Of a DNA stretch of 64,000 nt, positions 21,992-34,196 are shown one piece after another. The notes under the pieces are model-generated. The model had not been told where the DNA came from. It did no database searches and saw only the letters and a list, made by a program, of their open reading frames with translations. Where the stretch lies: positions 27,711,566 through 27,775,565 of the forward strand of contig CM039182.1 of the NCBI GenBank assembly GCA_008360975.2. The letters are read 5' to 3'. Within the stretch, counting starts at the first letter, position 1; each line of letters starts with the position of its first letter. The stretch comes from Lichenostomus cassidix (lineage: Eukaryota; Chordata; Aves; Passeriformes; Meliphagidae). A program made the position numbers and the translations under genes.

Positions 21992-24638
21992 TCAGTTGTA
22001 GTTTTGCTGTTTTAGAAATTTTTCTGATTCCAGGGTAGAGTAGAATATATTATAGGCTTTCCTGACAGCTGTAGAATTAGTTTAATGTAGTTTGGTCTCA
22101 TTTTCTAAAAATTATTCTTTTTTTTTTTTTTTTTACCAGCAAATAACACCTGAACAATTCAGGCAGAATGGGACTAAAAGATGCCTTCAGAGCCCACACT
22201 TGAATTAAAAATAATTTTTTGTAGCTTAACAAGCTAATAGTCTATGCCTCCAGTTTCTGGAATTATCCATATGCATGGTCTCACTATGTCCTGTATATTC
22301 TTAAAGCATAAATATGTTTGTTCAATTATTTTTTCTCAATAACACTAGTGTTGCTTGATTTGATAATCCTGAGTCAAAATTCAGGCAGGTCATCAATTTT
22401 GTAGGGAACCACAAAATTTCAGATTTTCTTTCAATATAGGATGTACTTTTAAAACCACTGAATAATCTTCTTTCATATTTTATAATCTTAAAACATTGAA
22501 TAATGCATGTTGTTCTTGTTTTAAGTATCTCTAGGATATAATCAATAATCCTTAATAGATGGAAAATCTTCTGATAAAGAATAAGGATTTTCATTCAACT
22601 CGTTTCCTGAACCTTTCTGATAGGAAATGCAGGGTATTTTATTTGAATCTGTCTTGCCTATACGAGTTACAAGCATATTTTTTAATGACTATTCCTTAGT
22701 GTTTTTATAGGTAACATCTAGTGTAGTAAGTTCCTGATCTCAGTTTAGATTAAAGCACCAATATAATAACTAATAATAGTTCTTCAATCAAAGGTGAGCT
22801 GTTACAGAAACACGAAGGGGTTACTTTCAGGTGAACATTCTTCAACATTGGCTTGAAGCCATCTTCAGCAGTCAACTACAGAAAGATTTATTGGTCAGAC
22901 GACTTTCATATGTGCAACACAAATTAAAACCTCAGTCTTGGAATTTGTTTAACAGTAAAACCCCAGTTTGTGTAAACATCTAGATTGTTGCGGAAGAAAC
23001 CATGAATCTATGTGGACTTAAAAACTATAGCAACCTGCCTCAGGCCACAAGATACCCCCCCCATTTTTTTCCTAAAATCATAAGTAGGGTTTTCAAAAAC
23101 CCTTTAGTATGCTATTTTATTGATATTAAACATAGTACCTACAATTTTCTCCCTCCTGGGGGCTACAGAGAGAAATTTTCTTTCTAGTTGTTGCTTATGT
23201 GCTTTGGCACATAAGGCTGTATCTTTCAATATCAAAGTAGTTGAGTAAGCTAATTACACTGATCCTAAAAGATTCAATGCCTGTAGGCTTTCTTCGGTGC
23301 ATTGTGTATTTATACCAGAAATGAAGTTTGTCTTGTCTGCTTGCTGTGCTGTGCATGGGTTCTTAACCTCCTGCTAAGATCCTAGCTATTGATTTGGGTT
23401 GGCTCTCTCTGTAGGTGCCTGGCATGATGCCTTATTTTCACAAAGCAATAAATACCTATTTCTGAAAACTGAGACTTTTGCTGGTACATTTAGATGGCCA
23501 CCAGAAGCACAGCTTTGCTGGTTGACTAAGAGTGCTGCCTTAATGCAGAGACCTAAACTCTGGAAATTGCTGATGATGTGCAGTAACCTGAGCAAAGGCA
23601 GTAGCTGTTCTGCCCTTTCCTGAAAACTGGGTGGACAACTCCTTGACATGCAGCTGATAGCTTGCTGCTATTGGATTTTATTGAAACTTCCTATGTTCTT
23701 TTCCTCAAATGGTTTTAAGCTTTTTTTCCAGAAAGAAAATTTACACATCAAGGGATAACTAAGTTTTGCATGGGGTCTTATGTAATCAATTCAATATATA
23801 GGTATCACTGTGTGAGCTGTTTTTCTATTCCACTGATAACTTACTGTCAGCAGTTAAACTTTTTTTTTTTACATTCCCAAAGTCTGCTATGAAGAAACAA
23901 GTGGAGAGAGGAGGGGGGAGAGAGAGAGAGGAAGACTTTATTATTTTTTTTTCTGTGTTTTTTGATGATGTTCATATGTAAGAAAGGGGAAGTCACAGCC
24001 CTAGTGACAACGTGGGGTGCTGTTCCAAAGCTTCCCTGGGCAGTTTCAACAGGTGAAATGTCATGGCAGAAATAGCCAGCTAGGCAGTAAAACTGAGGAA
24101 GGAAAACCAGGCAGATTGTCAGAAATGTGTTCCTGGCTGAGTGACAGAGACCCACTCCAACAAGCACACAAACATGTGCATAACTACTTGTGTGAGCAGC
24201 ACTGCTGAAATTAAGGGAAGAAAAGATCTAAAAAGGAAGGATATTACCACAAGCATTTTTTTTAGGCTTTCAGCCTTCGGTCTATAGAATAGTTTGGCTT
24301 TTACTGCTCAGCTTTACAAAACACTTCAAAAAGTATTGATGTAGCAGAGGGAGGAATATGAGTAATCGAGCAATATAGACTCTTACAGCTCACATTTGTA
24401 TGACTCATAATATTCAGGCTATGAAAAGTAGGACAAGCTTTAATGCAAAGAATAACACAAACATTTGTGTCGGTTTATTTTTTCCATCAATAATTTTTAA
24501 TGACAAAATATTTCCCTGTTCTCTTCTATATTTTAAAAAGGAAAAGTAATTCACAGCTTCACCTTCACTGCTCTGCTTAGTGGAGTCCAAGGACAAATCC
24601 CAGGAAAACCTGGAGTGTTTTGCTGCAGATTGGGAGTA
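21992..24638. other. AT-rich non-coding DNA, no gene seen
   Basis: This holds a 17-base T-run at 22118-22134 and a purine-rich GA tract at 23903-23935. A 106-codon minus-strand frame (23847-24167) and an 87-codon one (23386-23649) have no recognisable domain and overlap frames on the other strand. No dispersed repeat was identified. Confidence 0.55.
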
Positions 24639-24655
24639 GCCACTAGGAGGGGCTG
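24639..24655 (+). promoter_or_regulatory. CTCF-like site
   Basis: GCCACTAGGAGGGGCTG resembles the CTCF consensus, matching CCASYAGRKGGC at 10 of 12 positions and continuing with a GCTG that suits the extended motif. It has the same orientation as the other two CTCF-like sites of the window. There is no CpG enrichment around it. Confidence 0.25.
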
Positions 24656-25150
24656 ACTGCCTTGAAGAGAAGGTAGGGATTGATTTACTAACAATTCCAA
24701 TAAAAAACACTAATAAAATGAGTTCAGTACTAAAAGTAGTGCTAAGCTAAGATAAAGTTGAAGTATTTATATATTATGTATAATGGTTACATAATAACTT
24801 GTGGGATAAATGCTCTGTTTGATACTAATGTACTTCCAGGCAGCAAAGATATTCAAGGGCCTGATTTCAAAACAAAACTCAGAACACAGTTCTCTCCTAA
24901 AAGATAAGATTTGATTCATGTCAGTTCTTAGAAAGAAATGTCCTGTATTTTATGCACCATTGTGGGACACAGATAAAATAGCTGATTGAATAATGAAAAA
25001 GAAAAGGTCTCTATTCTGCATGTGGTTCAAAGTCAGTGTGTTTAAAGCCAGGTGGCCTTGTTCATAAGCATGGCTCTTGGACAAAACAGCATCTGTTTTT
25101 CCATAACAGCCTTTTTTGCTGCATTATAATCTCTTTATATATTTAATACC

Positions 25151-25210
25151 ATAAATAAAACACTGGCATAGAAGAGAACTATAAATAAAACACTGACATA
25201 GAGGGGATAT
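25151..25210. repeat. Tandem duplication, 30-bp unit, 2 copies
   Basis: ATAAATAAAACACTGGCATA (25151) recurs exactly 30 bases later as ATAAATAAAACACTGACATA (25181). The two 30-base units agree at 25 of 30 positions. The differences show the duplication is not very recent. It probably arose by replication slippage. Confidence 0.85.
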
Positions 25211-27250
25211 GCCAAAAGTGATCTCTCAACTTGTTCCTTAATATCAGTGCCATAGTTAAAAGAAAAGTCTGTTCAGTGCCATACTGGAAGGGATGAGGAA
25301 ACAACTGCTGCATACCCCCCCAAACCCCAGACTGTCAAACACAAATAGTAAAGCTGGGAAAGTTACAAATGGGATTGTTCTGAGTTATTCCTTTCAATTG
25401 AGGTTTCCTTTTTCCACTTCTTCACATAGAACTTACTGCTCATGAAAGATGCCAGCGTGATGATGTTGACCTTTTATTAAGATATATTTTGGAAAAGGTT
25501 GTACATTTCAAACAGAAATCAAGCACCATGACAAACATATGAGGTATTGCTCTTCTACCCTAATTTATGAGACAGTGAATGAAAACTCAAGTTTGGCCCA
25601 TAATTACAATCACTTATATTTCCTCTGACAGAAGATACTTCAGGGCAAATACATCTTGGACATAATGGCTTTTCTAGTTTAAAAAAAGAAGGAGAAAATT
25701 TGATTTAGAAAGGTAAATTTGAAATATAAACTTTCTTTAATTTAATGAGAGTCTTAAAATCAAAAATATCGTAGCTGCCAAAACATAGCCCAATACATTT
25801 GGTGAAACAAGGTTTAGTTTAGAGGTCTGGAAAAATAAGAAAGGAAAGAAGAGAATCCTCAGTTCTCTAGAGGCAAGTTTCAGTGAGGATGGATATGATC
25901 AGTATAAGAATATACTTCTTTGGGTAGAGGGTAGTAATGATCAGGGTGAAAACGGACCACAGAGCAAACCATCTGTATTCAACAAAAATATATTTAATTT
26001 TTTCCCTATTCAAAAGTACACTGCTGTGAGTAGGAATCCTTTTCAGACTGATGTAATTAGTATCAGCACAAGAAACCTGTCTCCTGTTTCTTCACAAGCA
26101 AGAAAAAAAAACCCAACAGTAATGACAATGTAAGAGAATGGTTTCAAAGCAACCCTTTGCTCTGTGAGGAGGCAAGTTGAACACTGTTTTTAAAACAGGA
26201 AAGATTTCTGCTTCCACTGAGTTCATACAGAAGGTGGGCCTCTGCCTGTCACACGTTGCCCTGTGACTTTAGTGCTGCCTTCGTGGTTGGGTGAGGAAGG
26301 CTGGAAACTACTGCCTTTCACAGAGGCAAGTTCTTGATTTGCAGGGAAGAAACAACTCCTGCTATCAAAAAATTCAACATGCTAGTGTAACAAGGGTCTA
26401 GGCTTTGCAAAAAGGCCATTATCTGCATCCAGAACTTTGTGGGAGCTTCTTTGAGGCAGTATGTTACCTCTGAGGAGACAAAAACCACCCAAAATCCACA
26501 CGGGAACTGACAGCTCCCTCTTCATTGCCAGCTCAGCTTTGGGGCTGCCTCTCACAAAGCTGTCTTGCTCTGCCCAGACCTTGCCAAATTCAGATGGGGT
26601 CAACCTAGGCCAATATTTTCCACACTGAAAATTTAGATATATTGTCTCACAGTTTCTATTAAATTGGGATGTCAGAGGAGCTGATATGTGGGATCTAGCT
26701 GCCACCACTTTGCCAGATCTTCTACATGTGAAAGGCATTAATCATGACCTTCTCACTTCCACTAAGGTTCAGAATCCACACAGTGTAGCTGCCTCCTGCA
26801 GATGCATTTCTTTTGCTGCAAGGGATTCCCAATCCTGATGAACTAGAATTGCAATAGGAGGTGGCAGCTATGCAGAACTTCTTGTGGGTGACAAAGAGTC
26901 TTCCTAATGAGTTTACTCAGATATTCCCAATTCCTTCACCACTGGAGCTGTTGGGAATCTCAGAGAAAAAGGATGATGATACAGATATCTTATAGCTAGT
27001 ACTTATGAGTACTTAGCTATCCTATGATGCTATCCTATATCAACTATTTCACCTACAAACTCCAGCTGTCTGAAATAGTTCTTTATACAGACCCTCCACT
27101 AGAAAATCAAAGACAGAAGTCAAATATTCAGACTAAACATTTTTTAGAGGAGAAAAGAAACAAAAGCAGACTGTCCAGTCCCACACAGTGGGGCCATATA
27201 CTCATGTTTATTAAGCAAAGAGATGCATTATGAGTAAAAGTGATGGCTGT

Positions 27251-27285
27251 CTTACTACCAAATGATTCTTACTACCAAAATGATT
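27251..27285. repeat. Tandem duplication, 17/18-bp unit
   Basis: CTTACTACCAAATGATT (27251-27267) is followed directly by CTTACTACCAAAATGATT (27268-27285). The copies are identical apart from one extra A. This looks like a recent slippage duplication. A run of GATAGAAATTTA-like units follows at 27399-27450. Confidence 0.85.
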
Positions 27286-28290
27286 CTTTCATTATGAGAT
27301 CTGAGAAGATGTGGCATTGGTATAACTTGATGCCTGAATATATATCTATCCCAAGCCCACTAGATTCCCACTCACTCTGTCATCTGGCCTGGCGCAGAGA
27401 TAGAAATTTAGAGAAATTACATAGATAGAATTTTAGATAGAAATTTAAGATAAACATACATTTATAGTGCCATTTTATCTCTCTCTCATGCTAGAACTTG
27501 TGTTGCATCTGCCATTATTGTGGGCAAGTATCAAAAGTCCTAGACTGTGTAAAGTGTTATTTAGCCTCTGTGGAATCTCTCCTATTAGAAATCCAGTAAA
27601 GTGCTTTCTTGGGCCATCTGGTTAGTTGTTGGGAAGTGAATACTAATGATTTCAGCTGAGATGGCTCAAATACTTGCCATCTCTGGCTGCCCCCACAGGC
27701 AATCTGGTACATCAGAAAATAGCTGGGACACCTCAATTACCCATGACCAAAGTCCCTTGGCTAATAGATCATTAGCAGCTAGTGTTAAGAAGCAAGGCTT
27801 TGCAAGAGGCTGCTGGGAAATTGCTGAGTGTGCATTGTTCTTCACTGGTATGAAACCTTTGTAGTTGCCTTCAGGACTTCTATCTGTACCTGAATGGTGT
27901 CCTGTTAAAAAGATTGTTTCTCAAATGATAGTGAAAATTTTCCTTGCACATAGAGCACCTGTTTCATATTATTCTGAATGAACTGTAATTTGTACTTGAC
28001 AGAATATTAGAGTACCAAAAGTCTCCATCAAAAAGGGAAATTTGTTCTTTTGGTCTAAGTTTGCTGGTTTTCTTAGTATGGATCCACTTGCTCATGACAG
28101 CAAAGATCCTTCACACTAATACAAAAGTCTGAATAAAATCAGAGATTAGTAGCTATAACAGAAACATGACAGCTCTTCATTCCTCTTTGAGTGAGATTTA
28201 GTGTTTAAAATGCAGTTGACCTAATTTTGCTTAGAAAATCTCTTATTCCTTTTATCTACATTTTCATGCAAACATTTTTTAAAAATAAGT

Positions 28291-28344
28291 CTTTCCCATC
28301 CTAGTACGGGAATCTTACTTTCCCATCCTAGTGTAGGAATCTTT
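28291..28344. repeat. Tandem duplication, 27-bp unit, 2 copies
   Basis: CTTTCCCATCCTAGTACGGG (28291) recurs 27 bases later as CTTTCCCATCCTAGTGTAGG (28318). The units agree at 23 of 27 positions. One copy carries a CpG where the other has TA-type changes. Confidence 0.85.
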
Positions 28345-29213
28345 CTTTCATCTTCTCTTTACTTTCTGGGAGGGTGCCATATAACTTGACAGGCTCATTC
28401 TGCTAAGCTCTTTCACTTGCATTCCAATATGGAAAATAAGGTGGCTGTGATAAAATCAGGGAAAAAAATGTGCTAAAGTCCAGGGTCAAGTCTATCTTAG
28501 GTAACTTCAGTCAAATGCATGGTTTTCACTGTGATAAAAGCTTGATTTTACTGTTCATAACTGTACGGACAAGAAAATACTAATTGTAGATATCTACAAT
28601 TTAAAACATTTTTTACTTACGAACTTCTATTTATCATAAAACTTCTAAAGTAAATGTAACCTGTTTTGTGTGAAAGTTTCATATTACAGTTAATGCATCC
28701 TAAGTTCTTTGTGGCCTTACATAGTTAAAGATCCTACTGATTTCAGTGGAGGCTGAAGTACTGCCTCATAAGTACGAGCAATAGGAATCCTAAACACTGT
28801 TTAGTTCATTAACTTTAGGATTTTAAAATCTCTTTCAATAAGTTCACCAGGCGAGCACACAAAGCTGATGGTTTGATGGGCTGGGAAGTGCCAACCTTTT
28901 CTGAAAATGATCCCTGGTGTTGCAGCCACTATTATACATGAGAAGAGATCTTTTAAGAAGCTGGATAAACTTGATGCATCCAAAATCATTAAACACCTGT
29001 TCCATTAATGACATGGAATTTGTCCTGTGTACACTTGCAGCAGATTCCATCTGACAGTTCATCTTAGAAAATTGAGCCTAATAAGGAGGGCAGAGGTCCT
29101 CAGCTAATGAGCAAGTGGAGGTTCTGATCTATTAGGTTAGATAGAAACTACCCTGTGTTTGAGACTTAAAATATGACCGGGGCTTTGGCCTTGTTTTGAA
29201 ACATTTATGAATT

Positions 29214-29292
29214 AGTGCCTTAATCCTGCAGGACTATTCACCTGAAATCAGTGGAACTATTCATGGGAGTAAAAGATGTGCAATTGGGCCAT
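29214..29292. repeat. Ancient amniote LINE-like fragment
   Basis: GCCTTAATCCTGCAGGACTA leads to CACCTGAAATCAGTGGAACT, then ATTCATGGGAGTAAAAGATG and CAATTGGGCC. This follows an old dispersed amniote repeat with 'GATCCTGCAGGACTTACTCA', 'TTGACTTCAATGGGACTA' and 'CATGAGTAAAG' in the same order. The name and orientation are uncertain; a CR1/L3-class LINE tail is my best guess. Confidence 0.4.
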
Positions 29293-32200
29293 AGCAGCAC
29301 TTTCCCCCTGAGATCAAGTTATTCTCCACCTCTCAGCCCCACTTCCTCAGCACGCTGGCTCATCATCCAGGGAGGATGAGGTTCTTGGTTAACCCTTTCT
29401 TAATTTGAAAGAAATGTGCTAATTGAAGATCAATTTTTTATAGTGGGAATTCTTGACTAATACAAAAGCCACCTTTCTTTTTTTTCTAACAAAAAGTTCT
29501 GTTCTAAGTAAAGTCATAGCTCAACACACTTAACATGCTTAGGTGAATCTTCTTTTTTTGCCAGAAAAGTCAATATTATTGAGTTTAAAAATTCTATTTC
29601 CAGAAAATATTAATGAAAATGCCTGTGAAGATTATTCTTCTCATGGGAAAGCAAGTTCAGAGAAAAAATCTCCAGATAGTAAGTATATTTTGCAGACTTC
29701 AGTAACCATGAAAAAAAATAAAACAGCAGCAAATTTTGACTGTGTGAAATAGTTTGGGCCCTGTGCTGCAGTGATGTCATCCTGGAGCTGCATTGTTCAC
29801 CTGTTTTGCTCTATGTGTTGTGACTAATTTCATAATGTGTATTGGCCCTAAGAAAACCGTGCTAAAATCTCACAGGCACTTATCTCCACTTAATCTCTCT
29901 GAAGCACAGACACCAAAACAGTAGAGTATTTATGTTTTGTATTTATGTGGGTGCAAGAATTTTGTGCTAACAAGTTCTTGAATGAGACTTGGTAATTTAT
30001 TCTTATCATCAGGTACTCTCTTAGAAGGTGGTTGAGGTGTGGTATACTTGGGATGTCATTACACTTTAAAGCCATCAGTATTTTAGGGGGAGGAATGTAA
30101 AGAGGCAAATGGTCTGAGGCTGTAAGTGGTATCACTGACAGAGTGGTGTTAGGCCCATGGTAACGAAAGACTCCAAAAAACCAAGCTGAACTGAAGACAC
30201 AGACAATGTTGTTAGAAAGGCCTTTACAGACATCTCTTGCTGAGTCAGGCCAGGAGGACTGATGTGAAGGATAGTGTTTGGTAGGTCACATGTAACTGCT
30301 TGCCCATCACTGAACATGCTTGAACCTCCACTGGTTGCACTGTTACTCTGAGACCTTCAGATAGGGAAGCACATGAGATATTACAGGTAGTAGATGTTCC
30401 CATATGAAATGATGGTATTATGTGCTGTAATTATTTTAAAGACCAGATATAAACAAATGCAGAACTATTTTTTCTTGTGGGTTTTCACGCATTTCTGTGT
30501 TGTGTATATAGACCTGCTCATAAAGGTAACCTTTCAGCTGCTTTATCTTCAATTGCCAGCATTGTTCTTCAAGGCACTTTTGTTTGGGTGAACATTCTAT
30601 GCCTTTAATCTAAGACTTAGCTGGTGCAAGAAAGATCTGGCTGTAAGAACAATGCAGACATAATTTCCTAATATGGACAATTTCTATCTCCAGGCAGCAT
30701 TTTATCTGTACAGTTCATGCTGATATAATAGGTAAACCACAAATAGTATACCATGTTTTTTTCAGTGTAACCATCTAATTAAGGTGTTTGCTAGATAAAA
30801 AATGTTACAGATCCAAACTGAAATTTTTTACTGTTGTCCTAGCTCCCAGCTTAAGAGAATTATTTACTGCTGGCCTGACTTTTTATCATTAATATATACC
30901 ATGTTGACTCAGTGTGTTAAAGGTAAGTAGCATGGCACTAGCTCCTGTATTCCTTGGATGGCACAGGATGAAGACTAGCCCACCTTACAAATGTGTACTC
31001 AGGGTAAATAAAAATAGCTAATACAATGACAAAATATTTTATTTTCTATTGCACAGCTTGAATTCTTTCCTGTTCAATGTGTGAGAAAAGAAATCCCATT
31101 TTGTGGCTTCTAAGTCCAAGAAGTGCAAATTCTGTTTTCACTTAATTTATTAAGCAACTCGGGTCTTACAGCATAAGAGAGTATTATTCCAGGTTGTGGT
31201 ATTATAGCTGACTCTATTAAAAGTACTATGTATTTTTCATCTTGTCATCTTTACCAAAGTGTAAGAATTTTCATTCAGTCTTAGATCATATGGACTCTCT
31301 TTTCTGAACCTGCTGACTGACATCAACGGCAGTCTTGCTAAGGCAAAGTAAATGTCATGAAATGTTTTGTTCTACCGCAGACACTGGCAAATAACTGGCA
31401 TCTGTTTTCTGTTGTCTAGCTGCCATTCTGTTTTCTAAAACAGAAACTTCCATTTCTCATCTAATTCCTTGATGAATTCAGTCTCTTATGGGGCTGGAAA
31501 AATTGCAAAGGAAAAAAACCTGAAATATTTTGTTAAAGGAAATCCAAATAGTTTCATAGTGATTTCCATGTAATGAATTATCCAAACTGGTTGGAATTTC
31601 TTAAAATAAACCAAATAAATACTCGAGAATGTTTATCTTGACAACTGGAAAATTTTTCAGCTGAATAATATAATTACTTCTGTGTTTTTCTGGATATTTT
31701 TGATAGATTCTATTTGAATTCAGTCACTTTTGTCATCAGCTTTACTGTTTTACCAAAATACAGCATAATTTCTGTGTATACAGTAGGAGATTTTTCAATT
31801 GTATCCAACTATTGGCTAACAGGATATAAAATACTTATCAAAATACATATTCAACTCCTTATTACTAAAGTTTTAAAGTAGATAAAATAGCACTCTGACT
31901 TCAGGAATTATTTTGGCTAAGCATATGACATTAATACTCATTAATATGTTTTCAAATATATTACCAGAGTGGTAATAAAATTAACACCTTCTAATTTTTA
32001 TGTGGAAACTAAGCCAAAGTGCATTTGATCTTGTGACTGCTTAGCAGTGTGCATGATACTTAAATATCAACATAAATGCTGAATAAAAATATTATCTCTT
32101 TATTGAGTGAAGACATGTTGCATCTTATGTTGAGAACTGATACTGTTCAGCTACATATAAAAATGTGTGATAAAGGACTAAGAATCAGACAGCAGGATAA

Positions 32201-33039
32201 GAGAAGAGATCAGATTTTGGTTTTTACACTTTTGTGTTTCCATAGTTTATCATAAGATTCTAAATAACACACAGAAAGTTAATTCCAGTTTTTATACTTA
32301 CTGTTTGCCATTTAGGTAAAGTCTCAATAGTCATTGAATTTTATGGGCAATATTTGCCTAGAGTAATGCAAAATTCAGATACATTTTCTGCATTAATTCA
32401 GAGCAGACTGGAATATTTACATTAACAGGGGAATCTCCTCACAACACACCTCTTTTCAGTCAAATTCAAATTCTTGAATTTGTAAGCCACAGTCATACAA
32501 AATAAGTTGCAAGTTTAATCACTGCTGTGAAATGAAGGTACAGTTTTAGATGTAAGTATTTGATTATTTTTAAGCAGTATAAATTAAATATATAAATATT
32601 TTGAAGATAAAAATATGTATATGCACACAGGTATTTGCTTCCAGAGCCCTGAATCTGCAAGCTTATTTATATGAGATAAGTCTAAAATTTTTTGTGGAAT
32701 CACTATCTTTTCATGTGTAGTACATGTGAGACATTCCTCTCTCAATCCTATACCAAGGCCTGTGTGAATTACTGGGGTTTTTTACTGTCTAGTGCCTAAC
32801 AGAATCCAAATCGCTGCAGATCTTTATCAGACACTTTACCACACAATTGTGGTCATGGGCAATGAAATGTAGGAAAAAAACAATTATTCTGTTAGTCAGA
32901 GAGCTGTGGAGCTAGCACAAATATGTGGAGAAGTTTTGGGGTCTTTTTTAACTGCACCATTTATGAGACAAAAAGGTAGTAATTTCATTTACAGCATTGT
33001 GAATCTGTATCACTGAAATAATGAAGTCTTGTTGAATTA
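29293..33039. other. AT-rich non-coding DNA, no gene seen
   Basis: Only small frames occur (up to 81 codons at 29890-30135, minus) with no known domains. No CpG cluster, dispersed repeat or structured element could be recognised. Scattered TAATTA-type sites are expected from composition alone. Confidence 0.6.
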
Positions 33040-33115
33040 ATTCTCAGTCTCTCCCAAGCCTCACTATTATGATTTTGGTCAAGAATAACTGGCTGAGGCT
33101 TCATTTCAGCTTTAC
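33040..33115 (+). mobile_element. Possible MIR-type SINE core
   Basis: TATGATTTTGGTCAAGAATA followed by ACTGGCTGAGGCTTCATTTC parallels the MIR core, where 'TGTGACCTTGGGCAAGTCAC' leads into 'GAGGCTCAGTTTCC'. The match is about 45 bases and diverged, so this is a weak call. Confidence 0.3.
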
Positions 33116-33717
33116 AGTTGAAAATATTATCATATTTGACCTTCTTCATCAGCCTTGGTTACTGTACCTAATTTTGCTATATGCTTACCTCCCTGATCCT
33201 ATTTTGCTTCCTTCTTGTTAAAAAATCCATTAGAATATAGTGAAGAACTGTGCCAAATAAATTCTTGGTGAAATACTCTCCATTATAATTTCAGCTCTTC
33301 TAATACCAGAACATGGACTAAATTGCTTCAAACTGATTAGATATTTTGAGAAATTTTCCTGTGTTTTGTTACTCTGGTTGAGCATAAGAAGAACAGAGAA
33401 GGAAATTAAAACAAATTTGTTGAGAAGGAAGAACAGGTGCTTCTTATGGTTTTTATAGAAATTTTTAAATTTATTATGACTCCCTGTTTCTATATGACAT
33501 CTGAAGAAGAGATGGTCTATATATTTTTCAACTTCACAAGCTGATCTACTAACAAAAATATTTTATGACCTTTTAACATTCATGGTTGCAGCACCACTGC
33601 CACTATGATAGTGATATCCTACTGTGATTTACAGCAGTTTTTGGACTCTTATCAAAGCAGAAATATATTGCTACCATTCTCTCTGTCATGGAAACAGGTA
33701 CAACCAAGCCTTATCCA

Positions 33718-34196
33718 GGTGTGGAACCCCACATAAGATGGTTTGGGATCTACTGAAGTGAGTCCAGAGGAGGGCCATGAAGATGATAAGAGGACTGAAG
33801 CAGCTCTCTTATGAAGACAGGCTGAGAGAGTTGGAGTTGTTCAGCCTGGTGAAAAGAAGGGTCTGGCACCTTCCAGAGCCTAAATGAAGTCTATAAGAAA
33901 GCTGGGGAGGTACTTACTGCATGTACTTGTAGGACAAGAGGTAATGGCTTTACACTGAAGGAGAGCAGGTTTAGATTAGATATGAGGAAGAAATTCTTAA
34001 TATCAGAGAGGTGAAGCACCAGAACTGGCTGCCCAGAGAAGTGGCAGATGCCGCATTCCATCAAGTGTTCAAGGCCAGGTTGGATGCGGCTTTAAGCAAC
34101 CTGGTCTAGTGGAAGGTGTCCCTGCCCATGGCAGAGAGGTTGGAATTAAAGATCTGCAAGGTCCCTTCCAAACTGAACCATTCTATGATTCCATGA
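33718..34196 (+). mobile_element. CR1 LINE, 5'-truncated, with ORF2 C-terminal relic
   Basis: This is the longest and best preserved CR1 of the window, about 480 bases. The frame starting at 33762 reads VQRRAMKMIRGL and continues for 33 codons to about 33860, the familiar end of the CR1 ORF2 protein (endonuclease/reverse transcriptase). The start of that protein and its catalytic domains are missing. Beyond it come GTAGGACAAGAGGTAATGGC, AGATTAGATATGAGGAAGAA, GGCCAGGTTGGATGCGGCTT and AAGGTCCCTTCCAAACTGAA. The copy ends with TTCTATGATTCCATGA, the typical CR1 terminus. Deletions and stops mark it as a dead copy. Confidence 0.93.

Larger units (their letters stand above)
24656..29213. other. Non-coding DNA with small tandem duplications
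   Basis: The three short tandem duplications in this interval are listed separately. The longest non-repeat open frame of the window, 118 codons on the minus strand (26382-26738), lies here and has no family I recognise. ATCCTACTGATTTCAGTGGA (28730-28749) hints at an old amniote repeat but is too short to name. No gene can be supported. Confidence 0.5.

Noticed and set aside
28728..28768. ATCCTACTGATTTCAGTGGA, similar to an old amniote repeat
   Set aside because: Too short and without the neighbouring blocks seen at 29214-29292.
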